Shown here piece after piece: positions 11,638 through 23,154 of a stretch of 64,000 nucleotides of DNA. Numbering within the stretch: position 1 is the stretch's first letter; each line of letters starts with the position of its first letter. The notes beneath the pieces are model-generated. The model saw nothing but the letters and a program-made list of their open reading frames with translations, ran no database searches and was not told the DNA's origin. The stretch comes from Ditylenchus dipsaci (Eukaryota > Nematoda > Chromadorea > Rhabditida > Anguinidae). The translations under genes were made by a program, and so were the position numbers. The stretch is taken from positions 248,001 to 312,000 of the forward strand of contig SADC01000020.1 of the NCBI GenBank assembly GCA_004194705.1. Direction: 5' to 3'.

Positions 11638-12245
11638 AACCCCCCCCCCCCCCCCCAAACCGACTTTTTTAAAGATGGTCAAAAATCATTTTTATACAAT
11701 AATTTCGCCATAAGAGGACAGAAAAGCAATTTTAAACGGGTTACGGGCTGTATTGGGAGGGGAAGGGAAATACAGGGGCCACTTTTCGAGATGGTTGAGA
11801 TCATTGGAGTATTAATTCTCTAAGCGTCTAAGGGCACTTACAAACCCAGAAACTTGTGGTGCAGGCAAAGTATAACTACTTTCCGTGGAACAAGCCGATC
11901 AGCAGCAGCCACTTACGTTAGACATGACTCCGAGAAGTACTCTTGATCATAAAATGCATATAGAGCTGTTTTTGCCACGGCCCGAGTTGAAAAACATGGT
12001 AAAGCAGCCAAAAAAAGTGGCCCCTTGTTATTCCCTTCCCTCCCCTCCCAATACAGCCCTTGAACCCTATTTAAATGGCTTTTCTGTCCTTTTATGGCAA
12101 ATTATTACAAAAAAATGGTTTTGAGTGCATATAAAAAAAGTTGGTTTGGGGGGGAGGTACAATGGAATAGGTCATTATTTTTGGGGGGTGTGGGTACACT
12201 GGATAGCTTTTTTGGGGGGGGGTACAATGGAATAGCGGCGGAAAT
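11638..12245. repeat. two poly-C/G-ended repeat copies
   Basis: Two copies in opposite orientation share 'aataatttcgccataa' and its inverse, with 'tacaatggaatag' ends like those of the 425-617 element. Confidence 0.55.
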
Positions 12246-13116
12246 TCTATCCCGCTTTGTGACGGGTTCCTGATGTGCAAGGACAAGGTCAGCAGAGATG
12301 GTCTTCGACAACTTTGGCAATGTAAGGACAAGGTCAGTAGATGCAAAGGACGTTTGCTTATGATATTTTGGCCGGTTGAATAAATGTTATGCTTGAGTGA
12401 GAATCATTATTAATTATTAGGTCAGCAGGGTCCGCGACATTTTGCCCTCTAGACATTTGGGTTTTTACTTTCTTAACTTCAACCGTCCGTTTCTTAGCCC
12501 TGTATTTTTATAAAACAACAGTCAAGATGTCATTATGTAGAGAAATCAAAGAGCTTTCGAATCATGCAATGAATTTCATCTTTTCATTTTTTGAAAAAGC
12601 TATAATTTATGTGACTAAACAGTAATTTTCTTTAGATTTTCCTTTATTTTGACTAGGAATCGACGTTTTCATGTTGATGGTCATAACTTTTCTTAGAATG
12701 ATCAAAAAATAAGTTTGACCTACCAAATTGTAGCCGAGACATAGTCGAACCAGAAGTAAGATGATATCTGCTTCAAAATAAATGAAAACATCGAGCGGCG
12801 CATTACAAACCGAACTGCGTCTATACTTATGATACGTCTGATTTCAATGTTTACAACTGCAAATTATTTTCTTGCGCTTTCTAACTTGGTTTTTGGCCAG
12901 AACATGTTTTTTCGCCTAAATTTATCTCGTTATATTAAACCATTTCTCACTTTTAGTCAAAAATCGCTAAAATATCACAAAAATGGGTGCGTCTATACTT
13001 ATGATACGGAGTGTATAAGAAATAAAAAATTTCAGGGAGGAGGCTTTATGCCTTGGCTACAATGGAGAGCTTTTCCTTGCACATCAGGAACCCGTCACAA
13101 AGCGGCATAGAATTTC
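12240..13116. repeat. palindromic element
   Basis: The outer arms 'gctttgtgacgggttcctga' and 'tcaggaacccgtcacaaagc' are inverted. Inner copies of 'gcgtctatacttatgatacg' flank 12815-13010. No protein is recognisable inside. Confidence 0.7.
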
Positions 13117-13259
13117 CTTTGTTTGTTTTGATTTCCATTGCGAATTCAGAAAAAAAAATAAATAGAGCAAAACACACAAAATCTTTCTAACAAAAGAAAA
13201 AGTCGAGGGCTAACAAATTCAACAATATAATTCACCCGAACAGAAGGACAAATCGACAG

Positions 13260-13395
13260 TGTATTTGAAATTTTTTCGCGAAAGGAGGTGCGGAATTTAT
13301 GTTCGGAATTTATGTGCGGAATTACGTTGGCGGAATTTATGTTGGCGGAATTTATGTTGGCGGAATTTATGTTGCGGAATTTTCGCGGCGGAATT
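13260..13395. repeat. tandem 'ggcggaatttatgtt' array
   Basis: About seven degenerate 15-bp units are present. I do not see a matching inverted array nearby. No gene is evident between here and 14353. Confidence 0.75.
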
Positions 13396-14353
13396 TTATC
13401 CATAACCTCGAATAGAGCTGTATAATTACACAGGTAATTAAGATTTGGTTGATAACTCATAATTCCAAAACACGGGTATTACGAACGAATACGAGAAGTA
13501 CTTCTCTATAGTCATTTACCATGCGAACATGCTTACTGCATCGAGTTTTAATCCCGCAGGCCCAACGGCGGTCTTTATTTGGCAATGAACTACCGGAAAA
13601 CAGCTTGTTCAAAAAAATTCGTTAGCATGTTCTCTTTGTGAATTTTGACTCTTATTTTGCCCACGAATGCATTAGTCAACTATATTAGGTTTACAATCCG
13701 GGGAAGCAAGTAATGGGTACTGGTTGAGCCAATTTCAAAGGGGGAACAGTTATAATATGTACCAGCAATAGTCAAGTACAAGCTAAAAACTCGAAAGGTG
13801 GTAACCTGGGTTTTTTAGCTAGTTGAATATTTTTTGTTGTTTCTCGTTAAAATGATGACCTGGCAGAGTCCAAACTCGAAAAATATGTGTTAGAATGATT
13901 TCAACTTGAGATGCGAAAAAGCAACAAATCCAGCATTTTTCCACCATTTCATGAAAAAAACCTAAATTTCCCAAAAAAAAAACCACTTTTGGAGTTTGAA
14001 ACACTATCGAAGTAAATAATAAACATCACAAGCTAACTATATCTTCTGTAATTTTCGTATTTTTAATTACCTTTCATGCAGTGGGTAATTTGCATGGGTA
14101 ATTACGGGTAATTACCCATTGATCAGCCCTAGGCTCGAATTTTTTCTCAGCATCAAAAAAGCACGGGCTTTCTCACGAAATCGCGGTCGAGAAACACGAA
14201 TATGAGGTTATCTCTCCATCCGACCGGGGGGGGGGGGGGGTGGGTTTCAAAAATGCAACCCAATATTTTTTCCTCTAATTTTTGAAACTCTATTTGGTCA
14301 GTTCATAGCTTGCTAGAAACTGAGATTCTGGGCTACACGATACTAAAAAATTT

Positions 14354-15070
14354 GGAAATATAATAAAATTGCCCCATTTGCCGGAAAAGTTGCCCCTTTT
14401 CCAGAAAAAGTTGCCCCATTTTCGAATCCAATCAAAAAAGCAGTAAAAGTTGCCCCATTTACCATAAAAGTTGCCCCATTGCCACAAAAGTCCCCATTTT
14501 CTAATTTCCAGTCGAAAACAGAAAAGTTGCCCCATTGGCCAGAAAAGTTGCCCCATTTGGACATTTCATGTTGTTTTGCCATTTGTTTACTGTTCGTTTC
14601 GTTTTTTGTTTTGTCGTCGTTTACCTCATTGTCGCATCGTCACATATTTGCACATACTTTTTTCTGTCTTTAGGAAACGAAGCTATGACGCGCGATTGGA
14701 ACCAAAAAAGTGCTGCGATGATGAGAAGGATTTAAGCTGTGTGTGAGCAGAATGATGCATGTGGTCGAGCTGAGAATGATAGTTTATTTGGGTGTTTTTC
14801 TGTCATGTCATCCAATATGACCATCAGTTTCAGTCAAGACAATCGCGATAATGACAAAGAAAGCGTCTCTCGTATCGGTGCGACCATTATTGACTGATTT
14901 ATGTTATTGAATTGTTGTCTTTGAAGTGTTGTCAATGTTGTTGAATAAAGTCAGTGATGTCAATGGGGCAACTTTTGTGGCAAATGGGGCAACTTTTCTG
15001 GCCAATGGGGCAACTTTTCTGGAAAATGGGGCAACTTTTCCGGCAAATGGGGCAATTTTAATTGTCTTCC
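14354..15070. mobile_element. MULE-type non-autonomous element, copy 1
   Basis: A perfect 9-bp target duplication 'aaaaaattt' flanks the element (14345-14353 and 15071-15079). The ends 'ggaaatataataaaattgcc' and the inverse of 'ggcaattttaattgtcttcc' form the termini. Both arms carry tandem 'agttgccccattt' units. The centre ends with a 3' trailer containing AATAAA that is shared with copy 2 at 31698-32310. Copy 1 shows no clear protein, only a short open piece near 14690. A 9-bp duplication is the MULE signature. Confidence 0.8.
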
Positions 15071-16404
15071 AAAAAATTTCAAAAAATTAGCACAACAATT
15101 AGAGAAAAAGTCACATATGAAAATTTTGGTTTTTTCGTGGCACATTTCAGCTTTTTTGCAAACCAAATCAGTCCAAATCAAACTCTTAACTTAACAAAAA
15201 CTGAGAATTCGGGCATTTGAAATTAAAGTTTTTATATTTGTTTTATTAATTTATCGATGATTTTTTTTCAGCAATGAAATTTTTTCATACTATTAGATAG
15301 AAAATTTTCCGGGCTACAAAATGACATAAAATTAAATAAATGTATATATAAAAGAGTCTAGCGTCCTCTTAAAGTGTAGCGTTTTTTTTTTGGACACCCT
15401 GTAGGTCCGATTCATAATTGACCCATTTTGAAATGCCCAACCTTCGTAAATTCCTCCGATTTTTCATCGAAGGCGCTAAATCGGAGAAATTTACCCGATT
15501 TTCAATTAAAAAGGGCGAAATTTCAGAAAAAGGTGCAAGATTTCAGTTTTTTTATTTGAAATTCGAGAAAGGGGCAAGAAATAATTAAAGGGGGGGAGGG
15601 GGGTACTTTATATATGCATCGCCCTAGGTCACAGGTTCGACTACCACTGCAGCAGACCTTATTTTTTTATCTTTTATTTTACGTTTAGTGTCAAAATGTA
15701 GCAAGCTTCTGGGGTTTCATTTGAGCTATCATACAGATAAAAAAAATTTGACCCTAGTAGCGAATACCCTCCCCCCCCCAACAATTTTTTTTTCAAAATC
15801 AGGTTTAACCATTTCTTAGTAATTCTTATGCGCTGAAAACGATAAAAGGTGTTTTCGGGCATTTCTGACCTCAAAAAAAGTTAATTTTTGGAAAAAAATT
15901 TTGACCAAAATTCGACTTTTTGCCTTGGGGACCAAGGTTATAACTCGTTTTGTCACTGGAGCTAGGCAAAAGAGTCTCCATATGCATTTTATGATCAAGG
16001 TCCTGCTCGGAATTATGTCTAAGCTAAGTGTGTCGCGCATCTCTAACCAACAAGCCCCTGCGCCCCTTCGGGGGCGCAGGGCTTGGCTTGGGTTGAGATG
16101 CGCACACCACATACCTTAGACACAAATCACTCGAAAGTGACTCTGGATGCATGAAAAAGCATGCATACCAGAGTTTATTTATGCGGTAGGCCCAAACTAT
16201 TTGGGCCTACCAAAAAACTATGTCAAAAAATCAAATCATGGTCAAACTTTTTTTTTCTAAAAATGGTCGGCTGTCACCTAAAAACATGTTTTCATGCGTT
16301 TCTGATGCTAAACAGGGAAAAACATGTTTTGGGTGCTTTTGGGAGGAGGACATAAAAAGGAGTCTAGCCCTGAACTTTTTGTTAGCTTTTGAAGCATTTT
16401 TAAA
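15071..16404. other. no gene seen; dispersed repeat at 16053-16200
   Basis: The segment 16053-16200 ('gggttgagatgcgcacac' ... 'gcatgcataccagag') recurs at 10258-10335, 11340-11400 and 31240-31400. The rest is AT-rich with poly-C/G tracts and no splice-linked frame. Confidence 0.45.
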
Positions 16405-16640
16405 TACCGTGTTCCCTCTAATAGAGCCACCCCTCCTATAGAGCTTCGAGGCTGTATCTCGAGGCAGAGTGATATTTTGCAAACCTGTTTAACTCCCAAG
16501 AGCTCTACCGATCCAGCTTTTTCGATACGGATTTTCACTCAAAAATCTCAAGATCGACCCAAATTTTCTCAATTTTCCGGCATCCAAAAAATAAAGCTAC
16601 CGGTGGGCCACCTGCGTAGTTCGATTAAAAGAATACGGTA
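16405..16640. mobile_element. pogo-like MITE
   Basis: The ends 'taccgtgttccctctaatag' and 'aaaagaatacggta' are inverted and lie at TA sites. The inside is not coding. Confidence 0.6.
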
Positions 16641-17249
16641 AATAAAATTTGTCACTTTCGAGGATGATAATTTATAAAGTCATACAGTTACCTTTTAAGT
16701 TCTTCTTCTTGATAGCACTAAACCTGAAGTTTAATCGTTCGATGTGTTATTTTCTCGTTCTAAATATTTTCCCAAACCATTAAATGTTATTGTCAACTAT
16801 AAGAACATTGATGATGGCATAAAATCACATTATGGTTGCAGACCACACAAAGAATAAAGAAAATGATGGGAAAACCACATTTTTTGCCATGAAGTTTTTT
16901 GATTATTTATTCCAACAACAAACATCAGTTGATGTTTTTTTCCAACAAATATGATTTATATTCAGCTAATAACTTTGCTACTGCTTAAATTCTCAGAAGT
17001 TCTCGGATCACGTTTTATTGCGGCTCATTCATTCATAGCGGTTGGTTACAAAATTCCCAAATTTTAATTTTTGATATTATAAACAATTTTGACCTTGCTA
17101 CAATATCCAAGAATTTTGGATGGTACATGAAACCTCCATTTTTAAAAAAAAGTTGTACAAAAGCCTTTGTTAGTAATGACTAGGCCCTGGGCCTTTACTT
17201 AAGCCTACGGGCCTAAACCTAAGCCAAATTATTGGGTGATTTATATGCA

Positions 17250-17496
17250 TACCGTATTTCCTGTAATAAAGCGGCATGCCGCCTTATTTTTCAAACCCTG
17301 AAATCCGAAATTTTCGAATTCAATTCGAGATTTTGGGTGCTCAACCAAAATCTAAAAATTAGAATCGGGTAGAGCTCGTGGGAGTTAAGAAAACGCATCA
17401 AACAGATAACCACAATATTTACTCTGCTTCGAGATATAGACCCAAAGTTGGGGTGCCGCCTTATTAGAGGGTGCGCCTTATTACAGGAATACGGTA
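17250..17496. mobile_element. pogo-like MITE
   Basis: The ends 'taccgtatttcctgtaataa' and 'ttattacaggaatacggta' are inverted, with inner 'gcggcatgccgcc' and 'gtgcgcc' blocks. Confidence 0.7.
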
Positions 17497-17809
17497 AATT
17501 TATTCGGTTTGCTAAAAACCTGAAATATGCCACGAAATAGCAAAATTGATATTAAAGGGCATGATCGTGCCCGATGGGGAGAAAAGGCGCCAACCAGCAG
17601 TTCTTTTCTTTAAATTTTACATTCGTTGTCGTTTAGATTTTTAAGTTTTCTGTCTAGTTTTAAAAAGCAGTATAAGGTATCTATATCAGATTTGACGCAG
17701 AACGAGTGAAAAATGGACGACTCGAAAAAAATTCGAAAAAAAATGCTGGTTCGCGCCTTAACGCACGGGCTTGCCCCTTAAATTGATATTTTGTGTTTAT
17801 TTTTCAATT

Positions 17810-18015
17810 TTTATAGTACCGTGTATCCCAGAATCTCAGCTTTCCAACAAGCTATCAAACTCTACCGAATTATATTTAAAAAGTAGATATTCGGGGCTTT
17901 CAATGAAGTAACAAAACAAAAAAGTACTTCAATCAAACCTCTAAATTCTATGATTTTTTAAATGATTCAGGAGTTTGATAGCTCATCAGAAAGCTGAGAT
18001 CCAGGCTACCCGGTA
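17810..18015. repeat. palindromic MITE (second copy at 29270-29485)
   Basis: The arms 'atctcagctttccaacaagc' and the inverse 'atcagaaagctgagatcc' enclose 'aaactctaccgaatt'. The second copy is nearly identical, including its flanks ('gtttttagc[g/a]aaccaaatcag'). A relative lies at 60200-60430. Confidence 0.7.
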
Positions 18016-18499
18016 ATAAAAAAATGTCAAAAAATCAAAACAAAAACTTGTCAAATTAAGGTGAAGTTTTTTCGTGGCATATTTCAGTTTTTTCGTGGCA
18101 TTTTTCAGGTTTTTAGCGAACCAAATCAGTTAAAGCCATTATATATTCCAGTAGCGCTTTTTGGAAGGGTATATTCTAGTCGGACAAAGTTTTTTTCTGC
18201 CTGCAAAAAGACTTTTTCTTGCTGCAATCGGCTTTTTTATGCCGCGAAGAATATTTTTTGCAGCGAAAAAAGCCGATTTGTGGCAAAAAGCCTTTTTGCA
18301 ACAGAAGAAAGCTTTGCCCATTGCAGTAGCTCCAATTTCAAAACAACAACTGAGTTGATCTGCAAAGACACATGTTCAAAATTCAAGTTTGAAAAACTAC
18401 AGTTGAGCCCTGATATCTAACGCCTTTTAAGTTTGAACAAGCTGGCGCTGACTCTTTTTTATCCCAATTCGGCAGAATTCTCGGTAATAGCTAGAAATG

Positions 18500-18600
18500 T
18501 GGAATAGCCGGCTACTAATTTTTCGGCTATTTAGCCGGCTTATAGCCGGCTAAATAGCCGAAAATATCCAAAAATCGGCTATTTATAAAAAAATTCAATG
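18500..18600. repeat. 'agccggctaaatagccg' repeat
   Basis: Self-inverse units occur here and again at 21815-21860. They look like the two ends of an older repeat into which later elements were inserted. No gene is seen between 18020 and 19010. A Phe/Lys-rich frame at 18061-18420 is repeat-derived. Confidence 0.45.
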
Positions 18601-19010
18601 CTTTACATTGGAAAATTCAAAATTTTTAATACAATCAAGCTTTATTTCGCATAAAGAACACCAATCAATCAAACATAAACATTTCGTCAAATCTTCTGAC
18701 CCAATTTTGTAAACAGACTTGCAGCTATGTATTTTAGCTTTAGTGTACCTTCAGTAAACCCCCAAAAACCAACTTTCAGGGGCTTCTGGCCATGCCGGGG
18801 TGGATTCTGACCAATCCAAGTCCTTTTCAGGCTAAAAAATTCGAATTCTTGAAAAATTATGCGAAATTTGGTTGGTCGTGGACAGAAAAGACTAAATAAT
18901 TTGTTTGGTGGCAGAAATAATCTTTTGGTGGTATATTTCAGCTTTTTGACAAACTAAATCATATTATGCCAATTAAGAATTCCTGCGAATATTTTCTTTA
19001 CAGTCAACCC

Positions 19011-19428
19011 TCGATTTAACGTCACCCCCTCAAGTTCGTTCCCATCTAGGGTCCGACACTTTTTTTAACCTAATTTTTGAAATCTTTTGCCAGTTGTCTT
19101 CGGTCAGTCTATCGCAAATATCGCAAGGATTTTAATTTTGCCGATCGTTTTTGTGAATAAAAACAATTTTGCCGAAAAGACCCACGGGTACTCGATTTAG
19201 CGTCACCCCTTTCTCAAAATAGAGTGTGCGTTAATCGAGTACCCGCGGGTCTTTTCGGCAAAATTGTTTTTATTCACAAAAACGTCGGCAAAATTAAAAT
19301 CCTTGCGATATTTGCGATTAGACTGACCGAAGACAACTGGCAAAGCTTTCAAAAATTAGGTTAAAAAAAGTGTCGGACCCTAGGTGGGAACGAACTTGAG
19401 GGGGTGACGTTAAATCGAGGGTTGACTG
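19011..19428. mobile_element. mariner/pogo-like palindromic MITE
   Basis: The ends 'cagtcaaccctcgatttaac' and 'gttaaatcgagggttgactg' are perfect inverses flanked by TA on each side. The body is inverted almost throughout. It carries no coding sequence. Confidence 0.85.
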
Positions 19429-19672
19429 TAGCGCATTTGACTCGAAAATTTTTTTGAAGAACACAGTTTTCGCTTGGTCCCCATGTGGTTTGGGACTTGG
19501 ACTGTAGATGGTCTCTGGATGGCCATGGCCCAAACCACAAGATGAACAAGCGAAATTGTGGTTTTAACATATATACTATAACTTCTTGACAACCTTAGTG
19601 AGTAAAACATAAAGGCGCCAGCTCAAATTTCAAACTTTGAAAATAGCCGATTTTATACTGGTAGGCTATTTG

Positions 19673-21454
19673 GTTCACACTTATTTCCGCCAACTGCTTT
19701 CCGCCAACTGCTTTCCGCCAACTATTTTCCGCCAAACTGATTTCCGCCAAACTAATTTCCGCAAAGCTGATTTCCGCCAACTTTTTAATTTATAATATAT
19801 TCGTCTAATGATCAAGGTTTATTAATAGAAAGCTTCAATGTTCATGCAAAATCGATACAATCTGAAACTAGCAAGTACTTTCTACGAACCTTGCAATTTC
19901 CTTCTATGAATGTCGAACCTTCCCAGTAGGCTAGAATGAGGTTACTTAACGGTTTTTTCAATGAGAATTCAGGCTCATTCAGGGATTATCAAGGATCATC
20001 AAGGTTTCTAACCTGCACAAGATTTGAAACCAATATTCTCAAGGTTCGAAACTTGGAACTTTGGCGTACTCTTCAGTAACCTGGTCAAAAGTCAAAAATA
20101 AAAAAATGAAGCCACACCCTTCAAACCTGCTTCCCAGTGATTAAACCTAACACAGCTTGTATCCTATTACAGTAAAATTTTATTTCTCAAACAAATCAAC
20201 ATTCCTAGTACGCATAAAGAAAACATAACAGGCAATGAAAGTTAGAATCTATGACAATTTCCCTGCGATAATTTCTTTGACTATGTTCGTTCAAGCATTC
20301 TCCATTTCGACCTCAGAGAAATTCAACTTTCCACGTCGGCATACACTTTCGGTATATCGGCAAGCAAATACTCCACACTCACAATGTGTTCTTATGTGCT
20401 GGAATGTCCTGCAAATTGCAACTAGTCCACACCCAAAAATATTAAGCATACCTTCGGACTAAAAGCAGCCATTGCATCAGATCACATCATTGAAGCCTCT
20501 TCATTTCTGCAAAATACCCTACAAAAATAGTTTTGAAATCAGAACAATATAGAGAACTTCACTTCGTCAACTTTAAGTATTGATTGCCGTCCCCGTGGAG
20601 TGAGTCATAAAAGATGATGCGCCCTCTTTACATTGATTACCTGAAACAAAAAACGGTACACGTCAAAAATAAAAGTTATTAATCACTAAAGCATACCAGT
20701 GACCAATGACCAGGCCAATGCGACGCGGAAGAAGCAAAAGATCGAAGTCGAATAGAGATCAACATTATTTGTCAGTGAAGTACTTTCTTTGGCGCTTTCT
20801 GTTCCAGTTGCGAGTAAAAGCGTATCGAAGGCATATACCTGAAAGTTTAAATACCTCTTCCTCATACAATTAAGCACTTGATACCGTTGGCAAGCTATTG
20901 TTCTGATCACTTCGGTTGACAATAAGTTGAAGGTAATTGTAATCACATCATCATTCAGTAGTTCTCTCGGTCTCAGACATTCAGGTCAAGCTCTGTGTGG
21001 TATCTTCTAAAAATTTCACTGTCCCTAAACATTGAATAGTTAAGGAATACCGCGCATGTTTTCCAATGTGACCACTTCGATTTGCTTGTTTATTTTTTGA
21101 TCTTCGTCCAGCTTTTCTTCATTATTCAGCTTTGCGCATTTCATAACCATCACACATTTCTAGCACTTTTCTTTTGCTCGTTTTGCTGATCGACGCCATT
21201 TTTTATAAAGAATCTAATCAATATCGTGCTTGTCAACAAATTTTCAACCATGGAAAAAACAACAACATGGAGAGGGCAATACACAGAGGAAAGAAAAGTG
21301 AAATAGTATAGACTAAATTCTCGCTAAAACCCTTATTTAAAAAAAAGTTGGCGGAAATCAGCTTTGCGGAAATTAGTTTGGCGGAAATCAGTTTTGCGGA
21401 AAATAGTTGGCGGAAAGCAGTTGGCGGAAGCAGTTGGCGGAAACAAGTGTGAAC
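19673..21454. mobile_element. inverted-repeat element carrying a Ulp1-type protease gene
   Basis: The ends 'gttcacactta' and the inverse 'acaagtgtgaac' are followed inward by 100-bp arms made of tandem, degenerate 'tttccgccaactgc' units. The flanks are 'ggctatttg' (19664-19672) and 'ggctatttt' (21455-21463), a 9-bp target duplication with one mismatch. This suggests MULE-type insertion. The loop of about 1.55 kb contains a spliced protease gene on the minus strand and no visible transposase. Confidence 0.8.
20249..21006 (-). CDS. Ulp1/SENP-type (C48) cysteine protease carried by the element
   Basis: C48 proteases cleave SUMO or related modifiers and use His, Asp and Cys. Exon 21006-20697 encodes CLRPRELLNDDVI, like the Ulp1 'W/LLND..I' start, then VYAFDTLL and, one frame over, DLLLLPRRIGLVIGHW with the catalytic His before Trp. 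Exon 20640 to about 20562 gives INVKRAHH and FYDSLHGDGNQYL, containing the Asp motif. Exon 20408-20249 gives ECGVFACRYTE with the catalytic Cys, then NIVKEIIAGKLS and TAG. A short exon with EEAS and SDAMAAF lies near 20500. Frame changes occur at about four places and TGA replaces one codon near 20281. These could be assembly indels or decay. The upstream limit of the gene is uncertain. Ulp1 domains occur in some plant MULEs. Confidence 0.75.
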
Positions 21455-21468
21455 GGCTATTTTTGCCT

Positions 21469-21810
21469 GGTTGGCCAAACTTGCGGACGATATTTTGCGG
21501 ATCGTGTTTCCAGACGTGATTTTTGCGGACGAGTTTTCGCGCCTCAACTTTTGCGGATCAAATCTTGCGGACGAAGATTTGCGGATGAGGGTTCGCGGAC
21601 GATATATATAACTAGAACTCTCTCATTCTGCAAGATTTCCTAGACCTCAATCGCAGTCACCAGTCGCAGTCACATTGCGTCCGAAAATTTTCGTTCGCAA
21701 GTACTGATCCGCAAAAGTCGGTCCGAAAATGTTCGTCCGCAAATGTTGCGTCTGCAAAATTTGGTCCGCAAAATCTCGCCCGCAAATATTGTCCGCAAGT
21801 CTGGCCAACC
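21469..21810. repeat. palindrome of 'tgcggac' units
   Basis: The ends 'gttggccaaacttgcggac' and 'gtccgcaagtctggccaac' are inverted, and both arms consist of tandem 'ttgcggacga'-like units. It lies just outside the protease element and is a different family. Confidence 0.75.
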
Positions 21811-21954
21811 CATTTTGCCGGCTGTTTTCGGCTTTTTAGCGGCTATTTAGCCGTTGAACAACTGTAGCAATAACCCTGTAAAACGCCGAAAAATATTGAC
21901 GGATTTTTTTTGTCGATTTTGCTGTGTTTATTGTATCTTTGGCCATAGTTGGAT

Positions 21955-22100
21955 ACAGTCGAACTTCGCTATAACATAAACCAAGGGACTGGCTGAAATT
22001 TTGTTATAGCGAGGTTATGTTGTATCGAATTATGTTATATCGAGGTTTTAACTTAAATCCGACCAGATTTATGTTCTATCGAGTTTTCATTAATAGAAAT
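21955..22100. mobile_element. one end of a mariner/pogo-like element
   Basis: The sequence 'tacagtcgaacttcgctata' is a mariner-type terminus followed by 'ttatagcgaggttatg' units. No partner end is obvious. Confidence 0.5.
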
Positions 22101-22302
22101 TTTATCAAAATTTTATACCACCACTGGATAGGGTTACTCTTAATACCATCATCTGGATACAGCTACCTGCATGTCAACGCCTTAGGACTACCACCTGGGT
22201 ACGACTATTTAAACCGAGGGCTGAAAAAAGGAACAAAACAGAAGCTCAAAAAAAAGATTATTTTTGAGTTCTGGTCTAAAGAAACAATTATGACATTCTT
22301 TC

Positions 22303-22800
22303 AAAAGCGTTGTTCATGCTTGAATATGCAAAATAAAGTGTGATCGGCGGTTCCGAACGGTGGAAAGTAGATATTATTCAACAGAGAAGAAAAATGCACC
22401 GAAAAGTGCTTTGTAGTCAAGTAAAAAGAGCGCTATGGAGTGTTGAGCAGATGTCGTAAAAAACAACAAAAACTGACTTTAAGCTGAAACTCGAGTTTTG
22501 CTAGTCAAACTTCAAATTCTAACGCCGGATTCGTGTTAAAGATGGCCAATTTGCTTACAAAACTGCTCTTATAATAAAAAAACTCAAGGTGAATCTCGAA
22601 TTCCTGCCGAGACAAAAGTTCGTTGAACTTTGAGAAAAGACTCAATTTATTTTTTGTCTCGGCAGGAATTCGAGATTTCACATTGACTTTTTGATATTTT
22701 TCTTTTCCTGCTCTGTTGAATAATATATTTTTTCCACCGTTCGGAACCGCCAGATCACACTTTATTTTGCATATTCAAGCATGAACAACGCTTTTGAAAA
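22303..22800. repeat. long palindrome
   Basis: The arms 'gcgttgttcatgcttgaata' and its inverse (near 22770-22795), plus 'ggttccgaacggtgga' and its inverse, define a roughly 500-bp hairpin. A frame that reads through the left arm is not a gene. Confidence 0.75.
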
Positions 22801-23154
22801 ATATCATAATTGTTTCTTAACTTTTTTTTCTTTACCAAATCTCTAGAATTTAAAAAAACGGTAAAACCTCAAAAATATGTCATTAGAAAGCTCACATTCT
22901 ACTCTTTCATTTAAAGCATCAGAACGCATATTTAGGACATCAAAAAAAATTAATTGTTGCAGTGAAGACAAAAATTGATCTGAAAAAATGACCTGCATAA
23001 ATTGTGTTTTTTAATGGTGACTCGGACACTGAAAAAATCTGGAAAAAAGCTTAAAAAAATCAGCGAGAATTTTGAGTCGAAAACGGCAAAGTGACCGCTC
23101 GGCCTTTGGAGTGTTAAAAGAGCTCGGACTAAATAATACCTTCCTCATATTCAG

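Noticed and set aside
13260..13395. CRISPR-like spacing of repeats
   Set aside because: The units are contiguous and degenerate, without unique spacers, and the context is an animal genome.
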